DNA of 14,349 nt from Acidobacteriaceae bacterium (lineage in GTDB: Bacteria; Acidobacteriota; Terriglobia; Terriglobales; Acidobacteriaceae), in NCBI GenBank assembly GCA_027311125.1, contig DAICZO010000129.1, forward strand, positions 1 through 14,349, written 5' to 3'. Shown piece after piece: positions 1-7,674 of the stretch. The translations under genes and the position numbers were made by a program. The stretch's first letter is position 1. Every line of letters starts with the position of its first letter. The notes under the pieces were generated by a model. It was not told the origin of the DNA, searched no databases, and was given only the letters and a program-made list of their open reading frames with translations.

Positions 1-1
1 A

Positions 2-775
2 AGAGATGTTGCACAGCGCTTCAACGGCCGTGTGGATGACTACGAGCGCTACCGGCCGCGTTATCCGGTAGAGCTGATCGCACGGTTGCAGCAGCACTGT
101 GGGCTGCTCGCCGACGATGTGGTGGCCGATATCGGCGCAGGTACGGGCATGCTCGCGGAGCTGTTTCTGGCCAACGGTAATGCAGTGATTGCAGTGGAAC
201 CCAATGCCGAAATGCGTGCATCCTGTAGCCGACTGCAAGCAGCCTTCCCGCGCTTGACGCTGGTCGACGGAACCGCGGAAGCGACGACGCTGCAGGACAC
301 GTCGGTCGATTTCATCTCCGCGGGGCGGGCGTTCCATTGGTTCGATCCAGAGCCAACCCACAGAGAGTTCTTGCGCATACTGCGACCGGGCGGTTGGGTG
401 GTCCTGGCCACGCTACGCAGAGGGAGGCGCGATACGGCGCAGGAAGAGGCGTACGAGCAGATCCTGCTGGAGCACGGGGTGGACTATCGCGCGGTGATCG
501 AGGGGTATCGCGCGTACGACCAGGCGGAGCTGTTTTCTCCGGGGGGCAGGGTCATCCGCGAGTCGATCGACCGGCAGCAGCTGTTGACGCTGGAGGAGTT
601 ACTGGGGCAGACCCAGTCGCTCTCCGTGGCACCCATGCCGGGCCATCCAAAGTATGACGGTATGCAGCGTGCCTTGCGCGATCACTTTGCCCAGTTTGCG
701 GAAGACGGTTTGCTGCAGGTTGCCACGAGTTGCTATCTCACCTGCATCCAGATTGCACCGGATAATACGCGGTAG
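2..775 (+). CDS. class I SAM-dependent methyltransferase (5' end outside window)
   Basis: Soluble SAM-dependent methyltransferase of the Methyltransf_11/25 type; the substrate cannot be told from sequence. The frame is open to the window edge, and the residues before the first possible start (RDVAQRFNGRVDDYERYRP) match the usual N-terminus of this family. The gene therefore starts upstream, and the GTG at 32 is an internal Val codon. Visible motifs are the glycine-rich SAM loop DIGAGTGMLAEL, the acidic ribose-binding position in VEPNAEM, the AFHWFD motif common in this subfamily, and the post-motif ILRPGGWVVLA. About 257 residues are visible, close to the usual 250-270, so only a few codons are missing. 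It ends 44 bp from the stop of the converging DUF1634 gene, with no hairpin/T-tract terminator between them. Family assignment is secure; the reaction is unknown. Confidence 0.9.
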   Translation, partial: RDVAQRFNGRVDDYERYRPRYPVELIARLQQHCGLLADDVVADIGAGTGMLAELFLANGNAVIAVEPNAEMRASCSRLQAAFPRLTLVDGTAEATTLQDTSVDFISAGRAFHWFDPEPTHREFLRILRPGGWVVLATLRRGRRDTAQEEAYEQILLEHGVDYRAVIEGYRAYDQAELFSPGGRVIRESIDRQQLLTLEELLGQTQSLSVAPMPGHPKYDGMQRALRDHFAQFAEDGLLQVATSCYLTCIQIAPDNTR

Positions 776-819
776 GTTCCCCATCTCTGCACGGTGCTGG
801 CCGCAGCGTGTAGACGAAG

Positions 820-1224
820 TTAGTGCCAGATGAGGCTGTAGAGCAGCACGGCCAGCACGATGGTCGAGATGGTGACGTACAGATAGTCGCGCTCACTGAG
901 GAAGGCAAAGATAGAGAACACGACGCGCGCAACCGGAGTGGCAATCAAGAGCAGCATGCCCAGTTGAATAATGGCGAGATCGTTGCCGTGGCGAACGCCG
1001 GCAGCGATCCCGGCAAGGCTGTTCAGGTTGTCGGGCACGCCATGAAAGACCGTGTAGTTGGGTGTGGAGTGGCCGTGGTGCAGCAGAAATAGCACTCCGC
1101 CCAGCAGGATCACTGCTGCAGAGGTGAGCATGCCGATCTTGAGCAGCATGCCGATCCTGATGTCGAGAATCGTGTCGTCGTTCATTACAAAATCATCGCG
1201 ATCGATGGGTGCCGGTTGTTCCAT
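820..1224 (-). CDS. DUF1634 family small membrane protein
   Basis: Membrane protein of 134 residues with three hydrophobic segments: about residues 27-48 (IGMLTSAAVILLGGVLFLL), 84-106 (LAIIQLGMLLLIATPVARVV) and 113-132 at the C-terminus. It fits DUF1634, a family of unknown function usually encoded beside TauE/SafE permeases. The ATG directly follows the stop of the upstream permease gene (TAAATG), which favours this start and suggests translational coupling. A second ATG, 13 codons in (MNDDTIL), is an alternative closer to typical family N-termini. A role as accessory subunit of the permease is inferred from the recurrent gene pairing only. It is the last gene of the minus-strand run and converges on the methyltransferase gene. 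Confidence 0.85.
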   Translation of the reverse strand: MEQPAPIDRDDFVMNDDTILDIRIGMLLKIGMLTSAAVILLGGVLFLLHHGHSTPNYTVFHGVPDNLNSLAGIAAGVRHGNDLAIIQLGMLLLIATPVARVVFSIFAFLSERDYLYVTISTIVLAVLLYSLIWH

Positions 1225-2061
1225 TTAGAGCCTTCCTGTGAGGCCGCTGTAGATCATCTCCAGGCCGAGCAGTGCGATGACCACGGCGAAGATGATTCGA
1301 ATGGCTTTGGTCTTGGCGCGCATCAGAAATTGGGTTCCCAACATGGACCCGGCCAGAACGCCAAGCGTCACCGGCATCGCGATTGCCGGATCAATATATC
1401 CACGGCTCAGGTAGATGCCCGCGCTGGCAGCCGCGGTTACGCCGATCATGAAGTTGCTGGTGGTCGTCGACACTTTGAATGGGATGAGCATGGCCTCATC
1501 CATCGCGAGCACCTTGACTGCGCCTGAGCCGATGCCGAGTAGTCCGGAGAGTGTGCACGCACCGAACATCAGGCCGAAGCCGAGTGGGACGCGACGAACA
1601 TGGTACGGGTGCTTGACGCCATCGTCGGGATAGCTGCCGTCAAGCCGGAGCATGCTGGCTAGTCGGTCTTTCGGTTCATCGGCTGGCGGCGGGTTGCGTT
1701 TGCGCATGGAAGCCGCTGCGGAAAAAAGCAGAACCATCCCGAAGACGATGGCGATGGCTTTGGTGGGAGTGCCGGCAGCCAGAAACGCACCCAGGATTGC
1801 ACCCATAGTGGTGGCAATCTCCAGCAACATGCCGATACGAATGTTGGAGTAGCCTTTGCGAACGTAGGCAGCGGCCGAACCGGACGACGTGGCGATCACC
1901 GAGACCAGCGAGGCCCCGATGGCGTAGTGGATGTCTACTTTGAACGCCAGGGCCAGCAGAGGGACGATGACGACGCCGCCACCCAGTCCGGTCAAGGAGC
2001 CCAGGAACCCGGCCACCAGCGAGGCCATGCCGATCAACAAAGAAAACTCAATTGCGTTCAT
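1225..2061 (-). CDS. TauE/SafE family anion permease
   Basis: Integral inner-membrane protein of 278 residues in the TauE/SafE family (PF01925), whose members are proposed to export sulfite, sulfoacetate or related organosulfur anions. The duplicated family architecture is visible. The first half has GFLGSLTGLGGGVVIVPLL near residues 18-36, followed by a small-residue helix with ASLVSVIATSSGSAAAYV. The second half repeats it with LSGLLGIGSGAVKVLAM and VSTTTSNFMIGVTAAASAG. A charged cytoplasmic loop (about residues 119-155, KRNPPPADEPKDR) separates them. The start is an ATG with only a weak GGTG in front. It lies 117 bp after kdpC on the same strand, so it could be read through from kdp or have its own promoter. 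Its stop abuts the DUF1634 start. Substrate unknown; family assignment firm. Confidence 0.9.
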   Translation of the reverse strand: MNAIEFSLLIGMASLVAGFLGSLTGLGGGVVIVPLLALAFKVDIHYAIGASLVSVIATSSGSAAAYVRKGYSNIRIGMLLEIATTMGAILGAFLAAGTPTKAIAIVFGMVLLFSAAASMRKRNPPPADEPKDRLASMLRLDGSYPDDGVKHPYHVRRVPLGFGLMFGACTLSGLLGIGSGAVKVLAMDEAMLIPFKVSTTTSNFMIGVTAAASAGIYLSRGYIDPAIAMPVTLGVLAGSMLGTQFLMRAKTKAIRIIFAVVIALLGLEMIYSGLTGRL

Positions 2062-2178
2062 GCACCAGCCGTGGGGTAGAGTCGTCGCACCATCTGAGTA
2101 TGACTTTACTCGCTTATTAAAGCACGGCCTGTTGGTTCCGCGTTGAGGGCTACATGGTCTGGTTCTCTGGCGGAGTCC

Positions 2179-2733
2179 TCACTTGATTTGGTCGAGAGCC
2201 AGGTTGAGCTCCAGTACATTGACGGTCGGCTCGCCCAACAGTCCAAACTGGCGTGGCCGGATGTGCTGGATGACCAGTTGCTGAAGCACAGTGCGCGACA
2301 TGTGCCGCTCGCGTGCGACGCGGGGAATTTGATACAGGGCGGCGGCGGGGCTGATGTCTGGGTCCAGACCGGATGCGGATGCGGTGATCAGGTCGATGGG
2401 CACGGGCATACCATAGCTCTCCTGCTGCACGCTGGCATGGATGCGGTCAACCAGGGGCTGACTGGTGGGGCCAAGATTAGAGCCGGACGATGCCGTTGCA
2501 TCGTAGCCCACACCCGCTGCCGAAGGCCGACCATGAAAATAGGTGGGGCTATCGAACGGCTGTCCAATCAAGCGGGAGCCGATCGCTTGACCATCGCGGA
2601 CGATCAGTTGGCCACTCGCCTGCTTCGGGAAGAAAGCCTTCGCCAGGATGGTGATTCCGACAGGATAGACCACTCCCAGCAGAATTGCGGTGCTGGCCGT
2701 GTACAGGCAAGCGGTGATGATGTGCTTCTTCAT
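2179..2733 (-). CDS. kdpC: K(+)-transporting ATPase subunit C (KdpC)
   Basis: KdpC is the single-span subunit of the KdpFABC potassium pump, needed for assembly and for raising the ATP affinity of KdpB. The protein has 184 residues (family about 190). One N-terminal membrane segment (about residues 8-30) is followed by a periplasmic domain. Family signatures are YFHGRPSA near residue 65, YDATASSGSNLGPTS near 77, DLITASASGLDPDISPAAA near 113 with the following RVARER, and the C-terminal FGLLGEPTVNVLELNLALD. The ATG follows the kdpB stop after 9 bp. The purine-rich AAGGA formed by that stop and the next bases serves as the ribosome binding site, indicating a tightly coupled operon. Confidence 0.97.
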   Translation of the reverse strand: MKKHIITACLYTASTAILLGVVYPVGITILAKAFFPKQASGQLIVRDGQAIGSRLIGQPFDSPTYFHGRPSAAGVGYDATASSGSNLGPTSQPLVDRIHASVQQESYGMPVPIDLITASASGLDPDISPAAALYQIPRVARERHMSRTVLQQLVIQHIRPRQFGLLGEPTVNVLELNLALDQIK

Positions 2734-2742
2734 ACGGATTCC

Positions 2743-4785
2743 TTATGCAAGATGCAGTGCTGTGATGACGAGATCGATCACTTTGATTCCGACAAACGGG
2801 ACGACTAGCCCGCCGAGTCCATAGACGAGCAGGTTGCGGCGCAGGAGTGCATCTGCGGACATGGGCCGATAGCCGACGCCTCGCAGTGCAAGCGGGATGA
2901 GCCCCACGATGATTAGTGCATTGAAGATGACCGCAGAGAGAATGGCCGACTGCGCGTTGTGTAGATGCATGATGTTGAGCGCGTTGAGCACAGGAAAGAC
3001 TCCAGCGAACATGGCGGGCAGTATGGCAAAGTATTTGGCAACATCGTTGGAGATGGAGAACGTGGTGAGTGCGCCGCGCGTCATCAGCAACTGCTTGCCG
3101 ATGGCTACAATCTCAATGAGCTTGGTTGGGTTGGAGTCAAGGTCGACCATGTTACCCGCCTCCTTGGCGGCCTGCGTGCCGGAGTTCATGGCAACCCCTA
3201 CATCGGCCTGAGCCAGTGCGGGTGCGTCGTTGGTGCCGTCTCCGGTCATGGCAACGAGCTTTCCATCGGCTTGCTCACGGCGAATCAGGTCCATCTTGTC
3301 CTTGGGTGTGGCCTCGGCAAGAAAGTCATCGACACCTGCTTCGCGTGCAATGGCGGCTGCGGTGAGCGGGTTGTCGCCGGTGATCATGACGGTACGAATA
3401 CCCATGGCGCGCAACTGGTCGAAGCGCTCTCGCATGCCGCCCTTCACCACATCCTTCAGGTGAATGACTCCGAGCGCCTGGAAGTTCTCTGCAACGACAA
3501 GCGGCGTGCCCCCACTGCGTGCGATCTGCTGCACGCTCTCCAGCACCCCTGCGGGCATGTTGGAGCCATGTTGCTGCAGGTAGTTCGTAATGGCATCCAC
3601 AGCACCTTTTCGGATACTGCGGCCTTCAACTTCGATACCACTCATGCGCGTGGTTGCGGAGAAGGGAATGAACTCGGCATGGAGCGTGCCCAACTCGCGA
3701 CCGCGCAGATGAAACTGCTCTTTGGCCAGCACGACGATGGAGCGACCTTCAGGCGTCTCGTCGGATAGGGAAGAAAGCTGGGAGGCATCGGCCAGATGAT
3801 CTGCACTGATGCCGGGTGCTGGTACAAACTCAGCGGCCTGACGGTTGCCGATGGTGATGGTGCCCGTCTTGTCGAGCAGCAGCGTGTTGATGTCACCGGC
3901 TGCTTCGACCGCACGGCCAGACGTCGCCAATACGTTGTGCTGCACCAGGCGGTCCATACCGGCAATTCCGATTGCGGAGAGCAGTCCACCGATCGTGGTA
4001 GGGATGAGGCAGACTAACAGCGCGATGAGAACGAAGACCGTCTGTGGTGCGCCCGAATACATAGCAAAGGGCTGTAGGGTGACGACGGCAAGCAGAAAGA
4101 CGATGGTAAGGCCGGCGAGCAGAATGTTGAGTGCGATCTCGTTGGGAGTCTTCTGTCGCTCTGCGCCTTCCACGAGTGCGATCATGCGGTCGAGGAAGGT
4201 CTCGCCGGGGTTGGACGTTATCCGAACGATGATCCTGTCGGAGAGCACACGCGTGCCACCGGTGACAGCGGAGCGGTCTCCTCCTGCCTCACGAATGACG
4301 GGGGCCGATTCGCCGGTGATGGCGGACTCATCGACCGACGCGACACCTTCGATTACTTCACCATCTCCGGGAATCAATTGGCCGGCCGTGACGCGAACGA
4401 GATCGTCGACCCGGAGTTGAGAACTGGCGATCTCCTGCACGACTCCGTTGATCAGGCGATAGGCGGTGGTTTCGGATTTAGCCTGGCGGAGTGCATCGGC
4501 CTGGGCCTTGCCACGGCCCTCGGCCATCGCCTCGGCGAAGTTTGCAAAGAGTACGGTGAACCATAGCCAGACGGTGATCTGCAGATTAAAACTGAAGCTG
4601 CCACGATGATGCAAGGCGTCGACGATCAGCAGAGTTGAGGTGAGGATGCTGCCAATCTCGACGACAAACATCACCGGATTCCGCATCATCAGTCGCGGGT
4701 CGAGTTTGACGAGTGCATCCACCGCGGCGCGGCGGACGAGTTGAGCGTCGAACAGTGAGCGTCGTTGGGAGTGTGAAGCCATCAT
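2743..4785 (-). CDS. kdpB: K(+)-transporting P-type ATPase subunit B (KdpB)
   Basis: Catalytic subunit of the KdpFABC pump, an inner-membrane P-type ATPase of 680 residues (normal length). Key sites are all present: the actuator-domain TGES at 157-160, the phosphorylated aspartate in DKTGT (D305), the hinge motif TGDGTNDAP at 514-522, and the transmembrane SNDVAKYF around 579-586. In the last, D581 and K584 correspond to the charged pair that couples to KdpA in E. coli. S160 of TGES corresponds to E. coli S162, whose phosphorylation inhibits the pump at high K+, so that control could exist here. The start is the first of two adjacent ATG codons, 10 bp after the kdpA stop, with a modest AGAG in front. 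Nothing suggests loss of function. Confidence 0.98.
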   Translation of the reverse strand: MMASHSQRRSLFDAQLVRRAAVDALVKLDPRLMMRNPVMFVVEIGSILTSTLLIVDALHHRGSFSFNLQITVWLWFTVLFANFAEAMAEGRGKAQADALRQAKSETTAYRLINGVVQEIASSQLRVDDLVRVTAGQLIPGDGEVIEGVASVDESAITGESAPVIREAGGDRSAVTGGTRVLSDRIIVRITSNPGETFLDRMIALVEGAERQKTPNEIALNILLAGLTIVFLLAVVTLQPFAMYSGAPQTVFVLIALLVCLIPTTIGGLLSAIGIAGMDRLVQHNVLATSGRAVEAAGDINTLLLDKTGTITIGNRQAAEFVPAPGISADHLADASQLSSLSDETPEGRSIVVLAKEQFHLRGRELGTLHAEFIPFSATTRMSGIEVEGRSIRKGAVDAITNYLQQHGSNMPAGVLESVQQIARSGGTPLVVAENFQALGVIHLKDVVKGGMRERFDQLRAMGIRTVMITGDNPLTAAAIAREAGVDDFLAEATPKDKMDLIRREQADGKLVAMTGDGTNDAPALAQADVGVAMNSGTQAAKEAGNMVDLDSNPTKLIEIVAIGKQLLMTRGALTTFSISNDVAKYFAILPAMFAGVFPVLNALNIMHLHNAQSAILSAVIFNALIIVGLIPLALRGVGYRPMSADALLRRNLLVYGLGGLVVPFVGIKVIDLVITALHLA

Positions 4786-4795
4786 GGTGTGCTCT

Positions 4796-6559
4796 CTAAA
4801 AGGTGTGTCCGGCGCGTAGCAACAGGTGCTCGAGCACTGGCCCCAGGCTAAGTACAGGAAAGAAGGTGAGTGCTCCGACGATGAGAATGACGCCGGCCAG
4901 CAGCACCGTAAAAAGAGGTGTCGTCACAGGAAAAGTACCTGCGGAAGCGGGAACGATCTTCTTGCCGGCAAGACTGCCCGCGAGGGCCAGCATCGGAACA
5001 ATCATCATGTAACGACCAAAAAACATGGCGACGGCGAGCGAGTAGTTGTACCAGGGAGTGTTCGCATTCAGGCCCATAAAGGCGGAGCCATTGTTGCCCG
5101 TTGCCGAGGTGTAGGCATAGAGAATCTCCGAGAGGCCGTGCGGGCCGTGGTTGCTCAGGCTGCTAAGACCCAGATGCGGCATCAGTACGGTCACGGCAGA
5201 GAGTCCCAGGATCACAAGTGGAAAGATGAGTACGTACAACATGCACATCTGAACGTCATAGGCTTCGATCTTTTTGCCGAGATACTCGGGAGTGCGTCCA
5301 ACCATCAGTCCGGCGATAAAGACTGCAATCACCACGAAGACGAGCATGCCGTATAACCCTGCGCCGACACCGCCGAAGACGACCTCTCCGAGCAGGATGT
5401 TGATCATGGGAACCATGCCGCCGATAGGCATGAAGCTGTCGTGCATGCTGTTGACGGCGCCGCAACTGGCATCGGTGGTCACAGTTGCAAACAGCGTAGA
5501 GTTGGCGATACCAAAACGAACTTCCTTGCCCTCCATGTTGCCGCCGGACTGCAGCATCGAGACGTGCTGATCGACTCCGTGGAGCAGCGGGTTGGGCTGC
5601 ACCTCTGCCCAGTAGCAGACCAGCGTTCCAGCGAACCAGAAGATGAGCATCGCTGCCAGCACCGCCCAGCCATGCCGGGGTGAGCCAACCATCTGCCCGA
5701 GCGACACAACGAGACCGGCGGGCAGTAGGAAGATGCAGAGCATCTGCAGTAGGTTCGACAAGGGGGTAGGATTTTCGAACGGATGGGCACTATTTGCATT
5801 GAAGAATCCACCACCATTCGTGCCGAGCATCTTGATCGCTTCCTGAGAGGCAACGGGTCCCTGAGGAATGGTCTGGGTTGTGATGGTCGTTGGCTTGCCG
5901 TCACTGCCAACTAACTGCTGGGCTTGAAGAAGCTTCACGGAGTCGTAGGGCTTGAAGTTCTGGATGACTCCCTGCGATACCAGAGCAAGTGCCACGACTG
6001 CGGACATCGGCAGCAGAATCCAGAAAGTCCCACGCGTGAGATCGACCCAGAAGTTCCCAAGCGTCTTCGATTCGCGTCGTGCAATGCCGCGCACCAATGC
6101 CATCGCTAACGCCATGCCAACAGCGGCTGACCAGAAGTTATGCGTTGCAAGGCCCAACATCTGGGTCAGGTAGCTCATGGTGGATTCCGGCGTGTAGGCC
6201 TGCCAGTTGGTATTGGTCGTGAAGGAGATCGCAGTGTTGAGTGCCAGTGCCGATTCGACCCCAGGAAGATGTTGTGGGTTGAGCGGCAACAGGTGCTGCA
6301 GGCGCTCGACAAGATACGTCAGCACCAGTGTTGCGGCGCTGAAGACAAGCATCGATCCGGCATACTCCGTCCAGCGCATTTCGTGGGCTGCATCGATGCC
6401 GGTGATGCGATAGAGTACGCGTTCGCACGGTACCAGAATGGGGTCGAGCAACGTTCTGCGCCGTCCGAACACCTGCGTGATGTAGCTGCCCATCGGTCTC
6501 GCCAGCAACAGTACGAGGGTGATGAACAGGGCGATTTGCAACCAGCCATTGAGTGACAT
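4796..6559 (-). CDS. kdpA: K(+)-transporting ATPase subunit A (KdpA)
   Basis: Channel-like K+ binding and translocating subunit of KdpFABC, a polytopic inner-membrane protein of 587 residues related to the SKT/Trk superfamily. All four pore-loop signatures are visible: SFTTNTNWQ around 112-120, LGTNGGGFFNANS around 245-257, TDASCGAVN around 362-370, and TSATGNNGSAF around 484-494. The glycines that build the selectivity filter are therefore intact. The ATG sits directly behind the kdpF stop (TAAATG), and a GGAGAAG inside the end of kdpF supplies the ribosome binding site, so kdpF and kdpA are translationally coupled. The gene is followed by kdpB after 10 bp. Confidence 0.98.
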   Translation of the reverse strand: MSLNGWLQIALFITLVLLLARPMGSYITQVFGRRRTLLDPILVPCERVLYRITGIDAAHEMRWTEYAGSMLVFSAATLVLTYLVERLQHLLPLNPQHLPGVESALALNTAISFTTNTNWQAYTPESTMSYLTQMLGLATHNFWSAAVGMALAMALVRGIARRESKTLGNFWVDLTRGTFWILLPMSAVVALALVSQGVIQNFKPYDSVKLLQAQQLVGSDGKPTTITTQTIPQGPVASQEAIKMLGTNGGGFFNANSAHPFENPTPLSNLLQMLCIFLLPAGLVVSLGQMVGSPRHGWAVLAAMLIFWFAGTLVCYWAEVQPNPLLHGVDQHVSMLQSGGNMEGKEVRFGIANSTLFATVTTDASCGAVNSMHDSFMPIGGMVPMINILLGEVVFGGVGAGLYGMLVFVVIAVFIAGLMVGRTPEYLGKKIEAYDVQMCMLYVLIFPLVILGLSAVTVLMPHLGLSSLSNHGPHGLSEILYAYTSATGNNGSAFMGLNANTPWYNYSLAVAMFFGRYMMIVPMLALAGSLAGKKIVPASAGTFPVTTPLFTVLLAGVILIVGALTFFPVLSLGPVLEHLLLRAGHTF

Positions 6560-6646
6560 TTAAAGCTTCTCCGGACGCAGCAGGGCATAGACGAGATAAG
6601 CGAGGAGTGCCGCCGAAACGATCAGCAAAGACGAATTGAGAATCAT
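6560..6646 (-). CDS. kdpF: K(+)-transporting ATPase subunit F (KdpF), 28 aa
   Basis: Very short gene encoding MILNSSLL, then a single hydrophobic helix (IVSAALLAYLVYALL), then RPEKL. The pattern of one membrane span ending in Tyr-Ala-Leu-x-(R/H)-P-E-(K/R) is the hallmark of KdpF, the 29-residue peptide that stabilises KdpABC in E. coli. It lies exactly where kdpF belongs, immediately before kdpA. Its TAA abuts the kdpA ATG, and its own ATG overlaps the stop of the preceding 31-codon reading frame (ATGA). GGAG stands 9 bp before the ATG. Genes of this size are commonly missed by automatic annotation. Confidence 0.92.
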   Translation of the reverse strand: MILNSSLLIVSAALLAYLVYALLRPEKL

Positions 6647-6738
6647 GTGCGTGCTCCGCTCAGTCGGCTACAGGCCCCGACATAGGCCGCGCTAAGCACA
6701 AACAGAGTTGCGATCAGGGTAAGGGAAACAAGATCCAT
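6643..6738 (-). CDS. 31-aa single-span membrane peptide at the head of the kdp operon
   Basis: The product has a short acidic N-terminus (MDLV), a hydrophobic helix (residues 4-22: VSLTLIATLFVLSAAYVGA) and a short basic tail (CSRLSGART). The start is chosen from an ATG preceded by GGAG 8 bp away. The frame is open for about 50 further codons upstream, but those are charged and low in hydrophobicity and look like non-coding leader. The stop overlaps the kdpF ATG (ATGA), so it is translated with kdpF. I recall similar unnamed peptides of about 30 residues before kdpF in other phyla, which I have not checked. The likely role is a second small accessory subunit of KdpFABC or a coupling leader peptide; this is inference from position. 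Confidence 0.7.
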   Translation of the reverse strand: MDLVSLTLIATLFVLSAAYVGACSRLSGART

Positions 6739-6954
6739 AGTAGGGCTCCATCGCACGCGGGTAGCTGCCCGTGTGCATCGGTGAACTAGGAGAGCATTCG
6801 GTTGACGTCGGTAGCGGGGGTAAGGAATACGAACGGCCTGGTCTGCGTCGAGGAGAGGTGCTCGCGACTCAAGTGAACCGGTGCAGCAGGGCATGACGAT
6901 ACCTTTCCATCTGAGTAGAAAGGTACGTACGGTAGAAAGTCCGTTGAAAATTCG
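6739..6954. promoter_or_regulatory. kdp structural operon control region
   Basis: This 216-bp non-coding stretch separates kdpE from the kdp structural genes and must hold the promoter activated by KdpE. I find no good -35/-10 pair on the minus strand, as expected for an activator-dependent promoter. The only ordered element is the repeat cluster at 6901-6939, listed separately. A frame open through the 3' part of the region is not considered coding. Confidence 0.55.
6901..6939 (-). promoter_or_regulatory. candidate KdpE operator (repeat cluster)
   Basis: On the minus strand the octamer CTTTCTAC occurs twice, at 6939-6932 and 6922-6915, 17 bp apart. The second copy is also one arm of a 7-bp perfect inverted repeat, ACCTTTC/GAAAGGT (6901-6907 and 6918-6924, 10-bp spacer). 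GTACGTAC lies between the octamers. The position just behind kdpE and upstream of kdpFABC suits an operator for an OmpR/PhoB-type regulator. The 17-bp spacing is not the usual 10-11 bp of that family, so the inverted repeat could instead be a weak hairpin ending the kdpDE message. Confidence 0.35.
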
Positions 6955-7674
6955 TTAAGAAGTTGTAAGTTCGGTGGGGTCGACCATGGCCGAGGCTGGA
7001 TCGGGTTCAAACCTATATCCGATCCAGGGTTCGCTTTGGATGTATCGGTGCGTGTCTCCGCTTTCGATCTTCTTCCGGAGTCCGGCCACCAGTACGCGCA
7101 GGTACTCTGGCTGATTGTCTCCTGCAGAACCCCAGATACCGCGCAGGAGAACTTTGTGGGTAAGCACTCGATGCGGTGAACGAGCGAAGAGCAGCAGCAG
7201 GTCAAACTCCTTGGGTGTGAGATGGACTGACTGCCCGCGTACCAATACGGAGTGCGCGCCGATATCAATGGTGAAGTCGCCGAGCTCAATTTGAGTTTCC
7301 ACCGCGTCCTGCTCCGTCGTTCGGCGTAGTTGGGCACGAACGCGTGCCAGCAACTCCGACATGCTGAACGGCTTGGTAAGGTAGTCGTCCGCTCCTTCAT
7401 CCAGGGCTGTAACTTTCATCACATCGGTGTCGCGCACACTCAGCACGATGATGGGCGTCTGGGCGCGTTGCCGGACGGCACGGGTCAGGTCCAGACCGGT
7501 CATCTCCGGCATGGCCAGATCGGTGATGATAAGGTCCGGACGGTCTGTAAGAAAGCGGCTGTAGGCCTCCGCCCCATTCCCTGCGACCAGCACGTCGTAG
7601 CCGCTGCTTTGGAGCGATGCGCGCAGCATCCGCGTGATCTGCGGCTCATCATCTACGACCAGAATGCGTTTCAA
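6955..7674 (-). CDS. kdpE: KdpE, OmpR-family response regulator
   Basis: DNA-binding response regulator of 239 residues that activates the kdp structural operon when phosphorylated. The receiver domain (1-118) has the acidic pocket DDE at 8-10, phosphoacceptor D52 in ITDLAMP, the switch residue S79 and K101 in TKPF. A winged-helix DNA-binding domain follows (about 127-225), with LTPKEFDLLLLFARSP, the recognition-helix region PEYLRVLVAGLRKKIE, and the wing YIQSEPWIGYRF. The start is TTG, supported by AGGAGG 4 bp upstream and by the family N-terminus MKRILVVDDE. It overlaps the stop of the KdpD half as TTGA, so the two are translationally coupled. The partner kinase domain is encoded divergently at 8818-10263. 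Confidence 0.96.
   Translation of the reverse strand: MKRILVVDDEPQITRMLRASLQSSGYDVLVAGNGAEAYSRFLTDRPDLIITDLAMPEMTGLDLTRAVRQRAQTPIIVLSVRDTDVMKVTALDEGADDYLTKPFSMSELLARVRAQLRRTTEQDAVETQIELGDFTIDIGAHSVLVRGQSVHLTPKEFDLLLLFARSPHRVLTHKVLLRGIWGSAGDNQPEYLRVLVAGLRKKIESGDTHRYIQSEPWIGYRFEPDPASAMVDPTELTTS

Noticed and set aside
776..819. Terminator between the converging methyltransferase and DUF1634 genes
   Set aside because: Only a 4-bp GCTG/CAGC stem and no T-tract on either strand.
2062..2178. Separate promoter or small gene between kdpC and the TauE-type permease
   Set aside because: No ORF with a ribosome binding site and no -35/-10 pair with acceptable spacing; only an isolated CATACT is seen.
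6643..6894. 83-codon form of the peptide upstream of kdpF
   Set aside because: The added 52 residues are charged and Arg/Pro-rich, and the ribosome binding site is at the internal ATG (6738), so the 31-codon form is preferred.
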